Below are positions 28,517 to 37,659 of a stretch of 64,000 nt of DNA, in pieces. The position numbers were made by a program, and so were the translations under genes. The DNA is from an uncultured Eudoraea sp. Lineage in GTDB: Bacteria; Bacteroidota; Bacteroidia; Flavobacteriales; Flavobacteriaceae. Where the stretch lies: the NCBI RefSeq assembly GCF_947490415.1, contig NZ_CANLGX010000009.1, forward strand, positions 1 to 64,000, given 5' to 3'. Under the pieces are notes generated by a model. It had not been told where the DNA came from. It did not search any database and saw nothing but the letters and a program-made list of their open reading frames with translations. Every line of letters begins with the position of its first letter. Within the stretch, counting starts at the first letter, position 1.

Positions 28517-29680
28517 TTATTTTAAAATATTCTTTGCTATAACTATTTTTTGGATTTCCGTGGTACCTTCTCCAATGGTGCAAAGCTTTGCGTCCCTGTA
28601 AAATTTTTCTACCGGAAAATCTTTGGTGTAACCATAACCCCCATGAATCTGGACCGCTTCGTTCGCAATCTTTACGCAGACTTCGGATGCATACATTTTT
28701 GCCATTGCACTTATTTTGGTCATTTTACGACCCTCATTTTTCAGAAAAGCTGCCTTGTGTAGTAATAATTCAGAAGCCTCTATTTCTGTAGCCATATCTG
28801 CCAGTTTAAATGAAATTCCCTGAAACGAACTAATAGGCTTGCCAAATTGAACACGTTCCTTGGAATACTTTAACGAAGCTTCATAGGCACCTTTTGCTAT
28901 TCCAAGAGATAGAGCTCCTATCGATATGCGTCCACCATCTAAAACCTTCATAGACTGAATAAAGCCATCGCCTATTTCGCCGAGTCTCTGGCAATCTGGA
29001 ATCCTGCAATTATTAAAAATTAATTCTGCCGTTTCACTGGCACGCATTCCTAATTTATTCTCTTTCTTACCACTGCTAAAACCTGATGTCCCTTTTTCAA
29101 TAACAAAAGCAGTCATCCCATGACTATCTCCTTTCTCCCCTGTTCTTACTATTACAACGGCAATATCTCCACTTATACCATGGGTGATAAAATTTTTTGC
29201 TCCGTTCAGAACCCAATCATCTCCATCTTTAATTGCGGTTGTACTCATTCCACCGGCATCGGAACCGGTATTATGCTCTGTTAATCCCCAGGCACCAATC
29301 CACTCTCCACTAGCAAGTTTGGGAATCCATCTTTGTTTTTGCTCATGATTCGCAAAAGATAATATATGATTAGTACATAATGAATTATGAGCGGCTATAG
29401 ACAGGCCAATTGATGGATCTACTTTTGATATCTCTTCAATGATGGCAATATACTCATGATAACCTAAACCGGCTCCACCCAATTCATGAGGTACCAATAC
29501 ACCCATAAAGCCATATTCTCCTGCTTTTTTAAGAAGATCTGCCGGGAAAAACTGAGATTCATCCCACTCCATAATGTGAGGCCTTATGTATTGTTCTGCA
29601 AATTTCTTGGCAGACTCGGCAACATGGTGTTGGGTCTCAGAATAATCAAAACTAATAATAGACATAGTGTCTGTAGCCAT
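28517..29680 (-). CDS. Acyl-CoA dehydrogenase (short/branched-chain type)
   Basis: 387 residues. FAD enzyme that oxidises acyl-CoA to trans-2-enoyl-CoA in fatty-acid or branched-chain amino-acid breakdown. Seen: GLTEHNTGSDAGGMSTTA and NGAKNFITHG (FAD/substrate binding), KERVQFGKPISSFQGISFKL, QIHGGYGYTKDFPVEKFYRD, and the catalytic base Glu at ~371 in IGEGTTEIQ. It starts 12 bp after the helix-hairpin-helix gene; a TATATTTG at 29702-29709 could also give it its own promoter. A second ATG at 29665 is possible. Substrate chain length cannot be read from sequence alone. Confidence 0.9.
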   Translation of the reverse strand: MATDTMSIISFDYSETQHHVAESAKKFAEQYIRPHIMEWDESQFFPADLLKKAGEYGFMGVLVPHELGGAGLGYHEYIAIIEEISKVDPSIGLSIAAHNSLCTNHILSFANHEQKQRWIPKLASGEWIGAWGLTEHNTGSDAGGMSTTAIKDGDDWVLNGAKNFITHGISGDIAVVIVRTGEKGDSHGMTAFVIEKGTSGFSSGKKENKLGMRASETAELIFNNCRIPDCQRLGEIGDGFIQSMKVLDGGRISIGALSLGIAKGAYEASLKYSKERVQFGKPISSFQGISFKLADMATEIEASELLLHKAAFLKNEGRKMTKISAMAKMYASEVCVKIANEAVQIHGGYGYTKDFPVEKFYRDAKLCTIGEGTTEIQKIVIAKNILK

Positions 29681-29692
29681 TATTGCAATTTT

Positions 29693-30562
29693 TTAGAGCG
29701 ACAAATATAATTTAATTCTATCAATCTTGTTTACCGGGAAATCTTCAATTTGTGTTAATTCATTAAATGATCGGATAATTCCAACGCTATCCCTGTAAGT
29801 AACTATTTGAAAAGCAAGGTCTTGATTAATATAAATCAATTGTTCCATCTCTCTTCTTGTTGCCGTATTAATGTTGATTCTTTCAATGTCGGGTTGCTCT
29901 TTAACCTGGAATTCTTCCAATATTCTTAAAACAACTTCTTCCTCCAGACCATATACATCATATAATTGTTCGTTTACCATAAAGCCCCCCAGTCTGTCTC
30001 TGAACTTAACAATCCTGGCCGATAATTTAACGCCAATTCCGTAAATGGCCTTTAGCTCTTCAGTAGTAGCCAGGTTTAAGTCTTTAAGTTCAACCCCAGC
30101 TACTACCAGTTTTTTCTGCCTTTTTTTAATTTTGCTTTTTGGTCGATCTGCCCATTCAGGAAATTTGAATAATGGAGCTATTATTTGTAGTAAGGAATCA
30201 GAAATGAGCGTAACCTGTTGAAATTCTTTTGCGGAATAGACCCATTTGTTTTCAGATCTGAATAAAAGCAATCTGTCTATTTCCTCATTAGACATCCCCA
30301 GGGTATAACCTTTGTAATCTGAAATAAAGTTTGGGTTAAAAGAATAAACCTTTGGTGAATCTTCTATTTTAGCCTTCTCTCGTATTGAATCGAGTTGTCG
30401 TTGAATTTTCACATCCAATACAAAGCTTTCCTCGGTATTATAAATATTTTCATTTCTTAAAAGCATGTAGGTCAATTGCAAGCTAAAAATGATTAACAGC
30501 AAAAAGAAAATCCCACTTCGTTCCTGTTTATTGAACTGAAAGTGGGACTTAAAACTTTTCAA
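29693..30562 (-). CDS. Helix-hairpin-helix (ComEA-type) protein
   Basis: 289 residues. One transmembrane segment (~17-35, GIFFLLLIIFSLQLTYMLL), then a linker and several helix-hairpin-helix motifs: LNLATTEELKAIYGIGVKLS (~160-180), NEQLYDVYGLEEEVV, and ININTATRREMEQLIYINQ (~230-250). Known: such proteins bind DNA without sequence specificity and include the DNA-uptake protein ComEA; the flavobacterial versions are membrane-anchored. Function here inferred. Forms a unit with the acyl-CoA dehydrogenase gene only by proximity. Confidence 0.8.
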   Translation of the reverse strand: MKSFKSHFQFNKQERSGIFFLLLIIFSLQLTYMLLRNENIYNTEESFVLDVKIQRQLDSIREKAKIEDSPKVYSFNPNFISDYKGYTLGMSNEEIDRLLLFRSENKWVYSAKEFQQVTLISDSLLQIIAPLFKFPEWADRPKSKIKKRQKKLVVAGVELKDLNLATTEELKAIYGIGVKLSARIVKFRDRLGGFMVNEQLYDVYGLEEEVVLRILEEFQVKEQPDIERININTATRREMEQLIYINQDLAFQIVTYRDSVGIIRSFNELTQIEDFPVNKIDRIKLYLSL

Positions 30563-30570
30563 GAGTATTC

Positions 30571-32181
30571 TTATTTACTTACACCTTTTATATCTACTAT
30601 GTACTTATTCAGCTCTTCTTTTACCCTGGGAAATAAAAACAGTAACCCTACCATATTGGGAAATACCAATGCCAGAATCATGGCGTCAGAAAACTTAATT
30701 ACCGCATCTAAAGTAGCTGCGGCTCCAATAACTACAAATAATAAAAACAAAATTTTGTAGACGACGTCTGCTTTTCTACCTCGACCAAAAAGGTATTTCC
30801 AGGATTGAAGCCCATAATAGGACCAAGAAATCATTGTAGAAAATGCAAAAAGAATAATTGCAATCGTAAGGATATATCTAAATCCAGGAATAACAGAGTC
30901 ATAAGCCATAGAGGTTAAATCGACTCCTCCTATATAATTACCCGTTTCAGTTATTAAAACAGTACTATTAACAGCATTACCATATTCAAAGGCCCCTGCA
31001 TCCATATTGAAGAAAATAATAACCAGGGCTGTCATTGTACATATTACCACCGTGTCTATAAATGGTTCCAAGAGAGCTACAACGCCCTCACTTGCCGGGT
31101 ACTTTGTTTTAACCGCAGAATGCGCAATTGCAGCAGATCCGGCACCGGCTTCATTCGAAAAGGCAGCCCTTTGGAAGCCCACTATAATAACCCCTATAAC
31201 ACCGCCTAAACCAGCCATGGGTGTAAAAGCTCCATTAAATATCATCCCTAGTGCTTCGCCCAAATATTTAATATTTGCAAAAATTATAACCAATGAAGCC
31301 AAAACGTATATACCAGCCATAAACGGAACTATTTTTTCCGTCACACTGGCAATCTTTTTTATTCCTCCAATGATTACAATCCCTACAAGAATTGCAAGGA
31401 TTACGCCAATAATAACTCCGGTAGCTCCGCCCTGCAAATTTAACATTGTAGACAGTTGTACAGCCGCCTGATTAGATTGAAACGCGTTACCGCCACCAAA
31501 AGAAGCTCCCACACATAAAATAGCAAATAGAGCAGCTAAAACTTTGCCCAAACCAGTGAACCCCTTTTCCTTTAATCCTCTGGACAAATAATACATAGGG
31601 CCACCGTATACTGTGCCATCTTCACCTACATCCCTGTACTTTACCCCAAGGGTACATTCTACAAATTTTGTAGACATCCCAATTAAACCACAAATTATCA
31701 TCCAAAAAGTTGCTCCTGGTCCTCCAAGAGCAATAGCTACAGCTACTCCCGCTATATTACCAAGACCTACTGTTCCGGAAACGGCAGTAGCCAATGCCTG
31801 AAAATGACTTACCTCTCCCTCTTTGCTTTCATCGGCAATCGTATCGACCAAATCTCCATCAACAATATTTAGTTCGGCCTTTTCTACGCTATGATGGTCT
31901 AATTCATCATACTTACCACGTACCGTATTTATTGCCAATCCAAATTTTGTGATATTTGGAAACTTAAAATAAACTGTAAAAAAAGTGGCTCCAAATATTA
32001 ATAAAATTAGAACTAAGGGCATATTATAGCCCGCAATGGGAATTGAGGTAAGAATAAAACCTTCCCACCAAACAGCAACTGGCATAAATGCATCATTTAC
32101 CTTTTCATCAAGTCCTTTTTCCTGAGCAAATGTTAAAATTGGTAGTAATAGGGTTAAAATTGAAAGAAGTCTGTACTTCAT
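30571..32181 (-). CDS. Sodium:alanine/glycine symporter (AGCS family)
   Basis: 536 residues. Inner-membrane Na+-coupled amino-acid transporter. Seen: an N-terminal hydrophobic signal-like segment ending TFAQ, many transmembrane segments, and the family signatures GTVGLGNIAGVAVAIALGGP (~145), FWMIICGLIGMSTKFVE, YGGPMYYLSRGL and AFSNEAGAGSAAIAHSAVKT. The family's usual length is somewhat shorter; the extra length is an N-terminal leader and an acidic insert (~95-115). Last 9 bp separate it from the HHH gene. Confidence 0.93.
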   Translation of the reverse strand: MKYRLLSILTLLLPILTFAQEKGLDEKVNDAFMPVAVWWEGFILTSIPIAGYNMPLVLILLIFGATFFTVYFKFPNITKFGLAINTVRGKYDELDHHSVEKAELNIVDGDLVDTIADESKEGEVSHFQALATAVSGTVGLGNIAGVAVAIALGGPGATFWMIICGLIGMSTKFVECTLGVKYRDVGEDGTVYGGPMYYLSRGLKEKGFTGLGKVLAALFAILCVGASFGGGNAFQSNQAAVQLSTMLNLQGGATGVIIGVILAILVGIVIIGGIKKIASVTEKIVPFMAGIYVLASLVIIFANIKYLGEALGMIFNGAFTPMAGLGGVIGVIIVGFQRAAFSNEAGAGSAAIAHSAVKTKYPASEGVVALLEPFIDTVVICTMTALVIIFFNMDAGAFEYGNAVNSTVLITETGNYIGGVDLTSMAYDSVIPGFRYILTIAIILFAFSTMISWSYYGLQSWKYLFGRGRKADVVYKILFLLFVVIGAAATLDAVIKFSDAMILALVFPNMVGLLFLFPRVKEELNKYIVDIKGVSK

Positions 32182-32270
32182 AAGAGTTGTTTTTGGTTTT
32201 ATTTGGTCTGTTATAGTGGCAATATCCTAAAAAATAGTAATACTAAAAAATATAATTATTTGATCGGGTT

Positions 32271-33278
32271 TTAGTTTATATGAAACATTTCATTTAGCTT
32301 TTTAATTTGCTCTGGCCTTCCTAATACGATTACTTTACTATTAGGCTCTAAGGGTAAATCGGCTTCAGGATTAATTATATAATTTCCATCGGGTTCTATA
32401 TAACCAATAATGGTACATCCTGTTTTTCTTCGGAGATCAAGGTCCCTTAAGGAATTACATTCCATTTGATCAGCAAAATCTTCAATGGCAACTTCTTCCA
32501 GGTTGGTAGTGTTTTCCCCTTCGGTAGATAATTTGTCCATAAATGTTATCAAATCTGGTATTACGACCAAGGATGCCATATGATCACCTCCAATTTTATC
32601 GGGCATGATAACACTATCTGCTCCCGCCAATTTCAATTTTTTTTGAGAAGTAACCTGAGAAGCCCTGCTAATAATATATAATTTTTGATTTAGTTGACGT
32701 GCTGACAACACAACAAACAAATTAGCGGCATCATCCGGCAGCGTAGCAATAAGATATTGTGCAGCATTAATGCCTGCTGTTATTAAGATTTCATCCTCAT
32801 TGGCATCACCCTCAACAAACAAAACATCCTCCTCGTACTTTTGTATAATATCTTTATCCTTTTCAATAACAACAAAAGGTTTTTTATATGCCTTAAGTCG
32901 TTCCACTGCTTGCATTCCATTACGTCCATAACCACAGACAATAACATGATTGGATAAACGGTTGATCATTTTTTTTACCTTTTTTGTTTTTAGTAACTGT
33001 AACTGATTTTTGCTGAATAAATACTCCGTAATCACAGAAATGGCATAAGCAAATATAAAGACACTGGATATTATTAAAAAAACCGTAAATATTTTACCTT
33101 CTGTTCCCAAAGGACCAACTTCATTAAATCCAACGGTTGTAACCGTTATTATGGTCATATAGAAGGCATTCAACCAGGATAATTTGGCTATAAAATGATA
33201 GCCCAAGCTCCCAACCAGCAATACCGATAGCATCAATGCTATTGCGATGTAAATTTTAGAGCGAAAAAGTCTTATCAT
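32271..33278 (-). CDS. Potassium channel with RCK (TrkA-N/TrkA-C) domains
   Basis: 335 residues. Two-transmembrane pore (TM1 ~10-27, TM2 ~62-85) with a pore loop and selectivity filter at 48-53. The filter reads TVGFNE instead of the common TVGYGD. Cytoplasmic NAD-binding RCK domain (HVIVCGYGRNGMQAVE, ~111-126) and a C-terminal TrkA-C-like domain (~245-335, GCTIIGYIEPDGNY, KVIVLGRPEQI). Known: two-TM/RCK channels open by ligand binding to the RCK ring. It starts 2 bp after the PspC-like gene, so the two are cotranscribed. Confidence 0.88.
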   Translation of the reverse strand: MIRLFRSKIYIAIALMLSVLLVGSLGYHFIAKLSWLNAFYMTIITVTTVGFNEVGPLGTEGKIFTVFLIISSVFIFAYAISVITEYLFSKNQLQLLKTKKVKKMINRLSNHVIVCGYGRNGMQAVERLKAYKKPFVVIEKDKDIIQKYEEDVLFVEGDANEDEILITAGINAAQYLIATLPDDAANLFVVLSARQLNQKLYIISRASQVTSQKKLKLAGADSVIMPDKIGGDHMASLVVIPDLITFMDKLSTEGENTTNLEEVAIEDFADQMECNSLRDLDLRRKTGCTIIGYIEPDGNYIINPEADLPLEPNSKVIVLGRPEQIKKLNEMFHIN

Positions 33279-33280
33279 AT

Positions 33281-33508
33281 CTAAAGATCAAAAACCGAAT
33301 TCCTTTTGGTATAGATCAAATCCTTTATTCCCAGCCAAAATGCTAAAAACAGGTATAATGCAAAACCAAACCCCAAAGTTACAAACGTTAGGTAGATAAA
33401 TGTGGTTCTTACAACACGTGCCCTAATACCAAGACTCTCCGCGATTCTTCTGCATACTTCAAAGCCGCGTTTTTGAAAATAATATAAAAGGTGATAGAAA
33501 ATATTCAT
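33281..33508 (-). CDS. Small PspC-like membrane protein
   Basis: 75 residues. FEVCRRIAESLGIRARVVRT (~16-35) precedes one long hydrophobic segment (~36-63, TTFIYLTFVTLGFGFALYLF onward). This resembles the PspC domain, a small membrane sensor of envelope stress in other bacteria, but flavobacterial members are short and uncharacterised. It is sandwiched between the DUF2851 gene (12 bp) and the K+ channel gene (2 bp), so a link with the channel is possible but not shown. Confidence 0.7.
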   Translation of the reverse strand: MNIFYHLLYYFQKRGFEVCRRIAESLGIRARVVRTTFIYLTFVTLGFGFALYLFLAFWLGIKDLIYTKRNSVFDL

Positions 33509-33520
33509 TTTTTAAAAATA

Positions 33521-34801
33521 CTATTTTCCTTTTAATAAACTATCGCCTACAACACATTCCAGACATCTATTTTTTGTACAATATGTATTGTAAAGTTGTA
33601 GTATGGCCTGACTGTCCATAGCATTGCTGCAATTAACCCCAAGATTATTAAATTTTCTAATAATTTTATTATCCTCACTTTTTAGTGTGTTTATAATGGA
33701 AATTATTCTTGAACTTACATCTATCCCTTGCCATTTGGAAAAACAGAAAATCATCGGGAGTATAGTATTTATAAGCAATAAATTAATAAAAGTCCTGGTA
33801 AGTCTATTTTCCCTTTTAGTTGATAACTTTCCAAAGACATAGTGGTTTTTCCAGTAATTGCTTGTGGATATAGCGAATATTTCATAAGCCTGGGAGATCT
33901 CTTTTATAGTCATAATAGCGCCAAATAATTGCGGGCGTTTGACATATAAATTTGCAAGTTGTGATAAACGGATAGTCGGAAAGTTGGCCGGGCGTAATCT
34001 AAAAAAAGACGGACTCTGAACACCCTTCCCTCTAATACCGAATTTATCCCTCAAGTAAAAATATTCCAACCTCATTTGGTTTAAAACCTTATCCCTGGAA
34101 GATACATTATCCAGCAGCCCTGATAATCCAAAAAGAACACTTTCCAACTGAAAAACATTATGCATTAACTTCCGGACAATCCCAAATTCCAGCGCTCTTC
34201 CAAGACTTAAAAAAGCCTCGCTGTTTAACTTTAGTCCAAAGTTTTTCAATAATAGAATGAAAAGTACTTTTTCCCAATCGTTTTTCGCTTCTATCAGCAA
34301 GCTGTTAATTTCATTAGATTTCTCTTCCAGCCTCTCAAAATATAGCCGCTCCAACCAGGACGAAAATTTAAAGTTATCAATAGTATTTAAGTCATTTTCG
34401 CAATTGATAAAATTAGCTTTGGATGACTCAAATAGTTTATAATAATTTGTGAGTATAGAGCCTGGTATAAAATTTTTAAGCTCCAGAGCAGGTATTTCTT
34501 CTCTGTTTTTCCGATAGACCACTTTATCTTCTTCCCAAACCACATGTAAAATTACATTGTCATAATTAGGATCCAAATTGTGCTGATGTGCATACCAGTC
34601 AGAAGATTTTACATGGATTTCTACATTTCCCACCCAAAGTTGTCCATCAATTTCCAATTGAGCATGAAAAAAATCAGGTCCTGAATCATAATTATGAATT
34701 CCCAGGGATATTATCTGCAGTACTTTCCGCCTGGAGGTGTATAGATTTGCAAACGGAATTTTTCCATTTTTCCAAATGTAGTGTATGAGATCTTCACGCA
34801 T
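33521..34801 (-). CDS. DUF2851 family protein
   Basis: 426 residues. Matches the DUF2851 family, seen in Bacteroidota: MREDLIHYIWKNGKIPFANL, DFFHAQLEIDGQLWVGNVEI, HVKSSDWYAHQHNLDPNYDN and a C-terminal Cys pair region (YCTKNRCLECVVGD). The N-terminal acidic/His motifs look nuclease-like (VEIHVKSSDW), but no activity is established. Cytoplasmic, no signal peptide. First gene of a DUF2851-PspC-K+ channel run. Confidence 0.85.
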   Translation of the reverse strand: MREDLIHYIWKNGKIPFANLYTSRRKVLQIISLGIHNYDSGPDFFHAQLEIDGQLWVGNVEIHVKSSDWYAHQHNLDPNYDNVILHVVWEEDKVVYRKNREEIPALELKNFIPGSILTNYYKLFESSKANFINCENDLNTIDNFKFSSWLERLYFERLEEKSNEINSLLIEAKNDWEKVLFILLLKNFGLKLNSEAFLSLGRALEFGIVRKLMHNVFQLESVLFGLSGLLDNVSSRDKVLNQMRLEYFYLRDKFGIRGKGVQSPSFFRLRPANFPTIRLSQLANLYVKRPQLFGAIMTIKEISQAYEIFAISTSNYWKNHYVFGKLSTKRENRLTRTFINLLLINTILPMIFCFSKWQGIDVSSRIISIINTLKSEDNKIIRKFNNLGVNCSNAMDSQAILQLYNTYCTKNRCLECVVGDSLLKGK

Positions 34802-34809
34802 TCACCTAA

Positions 34810-34836
34810 AATAAAAGATCCCACTGAAAGTGGGAT
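34810..34836 (-). terminator. Terminator after rhodanese gene
   Basis: A perfect 8-bp stem (34818-34825/34829-34836) with a 3-nt loop is followed on the minus strand by CTTTTATTTT. Confidence 0.75.
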
Positions 34837-34860
34837 GCAGCATTAAAGGTTTACGATCAC

Positions 34861-35169
34861 TTAGATTAAATCACCTTTCCACTCAAGTATGCCTCCCATG
34901 AGGTTGTATGCATTTGGAATACCAATGCTATTCATAATAGCACAGGCCTGCCGGCTTCGCTGGCCAGATCTGCAGTATACATAATAATTCTTAGATTTAT
35001 CCAATTTCTCCAGCTCCGCCAAAAATTCTTGCCCTAAATAAATATTTAGAGTGGTCGACTCAGGAATCTGTCCCTGATCTGCTTCTTCCGGGGTCCTCAC
35101 ATCTAGAATAAAAGCGTTATCATCCTTCTCCAGTCTATTAACCCATTCCTCTTGTAATAAATCTGCCAT
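34861..35169 (-). CDS. Rhodanese-like domain protein
   Basis: 102 residues, a single rhodanese domain. Seen: ILDVRTPEEADQGQIPESTT (~21-40) and the active-site loop YCRSGQRSRQA with the catalytic Cys at 66. Known: transfers sulfane sulfur or acts in sulfur relay. Cytoplasmic, no signal peptide. It is separated by 58 bp from the redoxin gene upstream and closed by a terminator. Confidence 0.9.
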   Translation of the reverse strand: MADLLQEEWVNRLEKDDNAFILDVRTPEEADQGQIPESTTLNIYLGQEFLAELEKLDKSKNYYVYCRSGQRSRQACAIMNSIGIPNAYNLMGGILEWKGDLI

Positions 35170-35227
35170 TTAATTTTTATTTCCTGACAAAGGTACAAAC
35201 TCCTGTACTTTTCACAAACAATTATTA

Positions 35228-35842
35228 CTATCGCGACTTTATGGAACAACCAATAGCCCGGGTAATGGTAATTGGTATTTCCTCCCCTTTTAACATGGCA
35301 TCTACAGCATTTTCAACATATTTCGTTTTAACTGCAGACGCATTGGAATAGTTGTCGTCAATTGTTCCAATATAACGCACGACATTTCCCTGTTTACTTT
35401 TTTCGAGTAAATACACATGTGGAGTTTTAGTTGCTCCATATTGAGGAAATATTTTCTGTCCTTTATCAATCAAATATGGAAAAGTGAAGCCTTTTTCCAT
35501 TGCTCTTTTTTTCATGTATTCCACCCCATCTGCAGGTTGTAAATCAGGGTCATTAGGGTTTATTGCAATTACCGGTACTCCTTTTATCTTGTATTTTTTA
35601 TCGAGCTCAATAATTCTATCTTCGTAGGCGACTGCATATGGGCAGGTGTTACAGGTAAAAATCACTAAAAAACCTCTGGCATCTTTATAGTCTGCTAAAG
35701 AGACCCTTTTACCGTTTATATCCGGAAGGCTGAAGTCTGTTGCATAATCTCCAATATCATAACCTTTATCAATTTCTTTAAAAGTAAAAGGGTTGTTTAA
35801 AAAAAATATGATTAAAACAAAATTTGCCAATAGATATTTCAT
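35228..35842 (-). CDS. Exported thioredoxin-like redoxin (AhpC/TSA fold)
   Basis: 204 residues. Signal peptide or anchor (~1-20), then a redoxin fold with DFSLPDINGKRVSLADY and the Cys pair C64/C67 in FTCNTCPYAVAYE. KTPHVYLLEKSKQGNVVRYI carries the cis-Pro motif (TPHVYL). Known: flavobacterial homologues are annotated as thioredoxin family or AhpC/TSA proteins. Inferred: periplasmic redox protein working with the TlpA-like lipoprotein encoded 10 bp upstream. Confidence 0.85.
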   Translation of the reverse strand: MKYLLANFVLIIFFLNNPFTFKEIDKGYDIGDYATDFSLPDINGKRVSLADYKDARGFLVIFTCNTCPYAVAYEDRIIELDKKYKIKGVPVIAINPNDPDLQPADGVEYMKKRAMEKGFTFPYLIDKGQKIFPQYGATKTPHVYLLEKSKQGNVVRYIGTIDDNYSNASAVKTKYVENAVDAMLKGEEIPITITRAIGCSIKSR

Positions 35843-35852
35843 GTTTACGTAT

Positions 35853-36392
35853 TTATTTGAATTCTTGAATTTCTTTATTTAGCATTTCATAGGTAAAGGA
35901 CTGTTCATAGAACTTTCTTTTTTTACGATTGTAGATCAAGGTTGCGGGAATTGCCCCGGACCAGTTCTTATCGATTTTTGGGATCCAGCTATTTTGATCT
36001 GGGTCATTTAAAACTACCACCTTCGATTTTATATTCTTAGTTTTTATAAAAGGAAGGAGCTTAGATTTCCACATGGAAGGCATATCCAGACTTACCAATA
36101 TTACTTCCAGATTGTTGTTCTTCCCTTCCTGGTTTATTTTTTCAAAAAAAGGCAATTCCTTTATACACGGTGCGCACCAGGTTGCCCAAAAGTTGACAAT
36201 ATATGTTTTGTCATCCTTCCTATTCAAGAGAGGTTCCAGTTCATCATAATTGTATATAGGGATACCCAAACTATCCACAGGGATAAATTCATTTTTGACT
36301 AATTCTGAATTCTCAAATTTTGTGTTCTTACTTTCTTTAACTCCGCATCCTGAGAATAGCAGGATACTTAAACTTAGGATCAGACGAATCAT
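35853..36392 (-). CDS. TlpA-family thiol-disulfide oxidoreductase lipoprotein
   Basis: 179 residues. Lipoprotein signal (LLFSGC, lipid-modified Cys at 16). Thioredoxin fold with FWATWCAPCIKEL (active-site C73-A-P-C76) and cis-Pro loop GAIPATLIYN. Known: TlpA/ResA-like proteins reduce disulfides in the periplasm, often for cytochrome c or other exported proteins. Forms a two-gene unit with the redoxin gene; divergent from marR. Confidence 0.9.
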   Translation of the reverse strand: MIRLILSLSILLFSGCGVKESKNTKFENSELVKNEFIPVDSLGIPIYNYDELEPLLNRKDDKTYIVNFWATWCAPCIKELPFFEKINQEGKNNNLEVILVSLDMPSMWKSKLLPFIKTKNIKSKVVVLNDPDQNSWIPKIDKNWSGAIPATLIYNRKKRKFYEQSFTYEMLNKEIQEFK

Positions 36393-36474
36393 AATGATTG
36401 TTTCTTATGCCCATAAAATTATATAACACCATTTAGACCTATTAAAATTTAACAAAACTTTATCTGCACATATG

Positions 36475-36504
36475 TTGGTGATAATTATTTAATATTTACA
36501 TTTG
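36475..36504 (+). promoter_or_regulatory. Promoter of the marR operon
   Basis: TTG at 36475-36477 and TACATTTG at 36497-36504, separated by 19 bp, match the Bacteroidota -33/-7 pattern. The start codon follows at 36527. Confidence 0.7.
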
Positions 36505-36515
36505 TATATACAAAT
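36500..36515. promoter_or_regulatory. Perfect 16-bp palindrome, likely MarR operator
   Basis: ATTTGTATATACAAAT is a perfect palindrome that overlaps the last five bases of the -7 element and the expected transcript start of the gene for the MarR regulator. Size and placement are what a MarR dimer autorepressor site would show. Confidence 0.65.
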
Positions 36516-36526
36516 ATTGTAAGTAC

Positions 36527-36973
36527 ATGAATGTCGAAGCTGTCATAAAGACTGATAAGAAAATTCCCTTAAGAAGTAGAACTATTATTCATTTAATATT
36601 AATACACAATAAGGTCGCTGAAAGTTTCTCACAAGCCCTTAAACCTTTTGGAATTTCGACGCAACAATTTAATGTCCTGCGTATACTTAGAGGTCAGCAG
36701 AATAAACCCGCCAATTTATCGACTATAAACGAGAGAATGGTAAGCAAAATGAGTAATACCACCCGGTTGGTGGATAAATTAATGAAGAAGGGTTTTGTAG
36801 ACAGAGTTTTATGCATGTCTAACCGGCGCAAAGTTGAGATTACTATAACTAAAGAAGGATTAAAAGCACTATCTGATATGGATGATGTGCTGGAAAAAAC
36901 AGAAAAAGAAATTTTAATCAATTTCTCCGATTTAGAACTTGAACAATTAAATCTTTTATTCAATAAATTTTAA
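36527..36973 (+). CDS. MarR family transcriptional regulator
   Basis: 148 residues. Winged-helix repressor: FGISTQQFNVLRILRGQQNK (~47-66), recognition helix region RMVSKMSNTTRLVDKLMKKG, wing DRVLCMSNRRKVEITITKEG. Known: MarR dimers usually repress their own operon and respond to small phenolic or oxidative ligands. It is followed after 7 bp by a nitroreductase and then YceI, so the regulated set may be this trio. A perfect palindrome overlaps its promoter. Confidence 0.93.
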   Translation: MNVEAVIKTDKKIPLRSRTIIHLILIHNKVAESFSQALKPFGISTQQFNVLRILRGQQNKPANLSTINERMVSKMSNTTRLVDKLMKKGFVDRVLCMSNRRKVEITITKEGLKALSDMDDVLEKTEKEILINFSDLELEQLNLLFNKF

Positions 36974-36980
36974 TACACAC

Positions 36981-37613
36981 ATGAACAAGTACCTTGATAG
37001 CCTCAATTGGCGATATGCAACCAAAAAATTTGATAGCCAAAAACAAATACCTGAAGAAGAGTTGAATACTTTATTAGAAGCTATTCGTTTAAGTCCCTCT
37101 TCATATGGGCTCCAACCCTATCATATCTTTATAATCCAGGATATGGATTTAAGGGAAAAATTAAAAGCAGCCTCATGGGGTCAATCGCAAATCACAGATG
37201 CATCCCATTTAATAGTCTTTGCCAACAACACCAGTTTTGACACTGATCTTATTGACAACTATTTAGCTAACGTTAGTGAAACAAGAGACATTGAACTAAA
37301 CAATTTACAACCTTATGGAGATTTTATGAAATCTAAATTAATAGATCTCCCTGATAACATAAAAGAAAGCTGGTCGGCAAGGCAAACTTATTTGGCCTTA
37401 GGCAACTTACTTTCAGCGGCGGCAGATTTAAAAATTGATACCTGCCCGATGGAAGGTTTTGAACCAGAAACCTACAATGAACTTTTAGGTCTAAAGGATA
37501 AAGGATTAAACACCTCCGTTGTAGCCGCCATAGGCTATAGGTCTGAAGAAGATGATACCCAACATTATAAAAAAGTCAGACAATCAAAAGAATTATTATT
37601 CACTCATATATAA
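36981..37613 (+). CDS. Nitroreductase-family NAD(P)H oxidoreductase
   Basis: 210 residues. FMN-dependent, NfsB-like. Seen: MNKYLDSLNWRYATKKFD, RLSPSSYGLQPYHIFIIQD (FMN phosphate contact), SWSARQTYLALGNLLSAAAD and DTCPMEGFEPE, with VAAIGYRSEEDD near the C-terminus. Reduces quinones or nitro compounds in the cytoplasm. Its position behind marR suggests induction by electrophiles or quinones (inference). Confidence 0.92.
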   Translation: MNKYLDSLNWRYATKKFDSQKQIPEEELNTLLEAIRLSPSSYGLQPYHIFIIQDMDLREKLKAASWGQSQITDASHLIVFANNTSFDTDLIDNYLANVSETRDIELNNLQPYGDFMKSKLIDLPDNIKESWSARQTYLALGNLLSAAADLKIDTCPMEGFEPETYNELLGLKDKGLNTSVVAAIGYRSEEDDTQHYKKVRQSKELLFTHI

Positions 37614-37659
37614 CACGTTAATTTAAAACAATCATTAAAACAAAGTAAATTTAGAAAAC

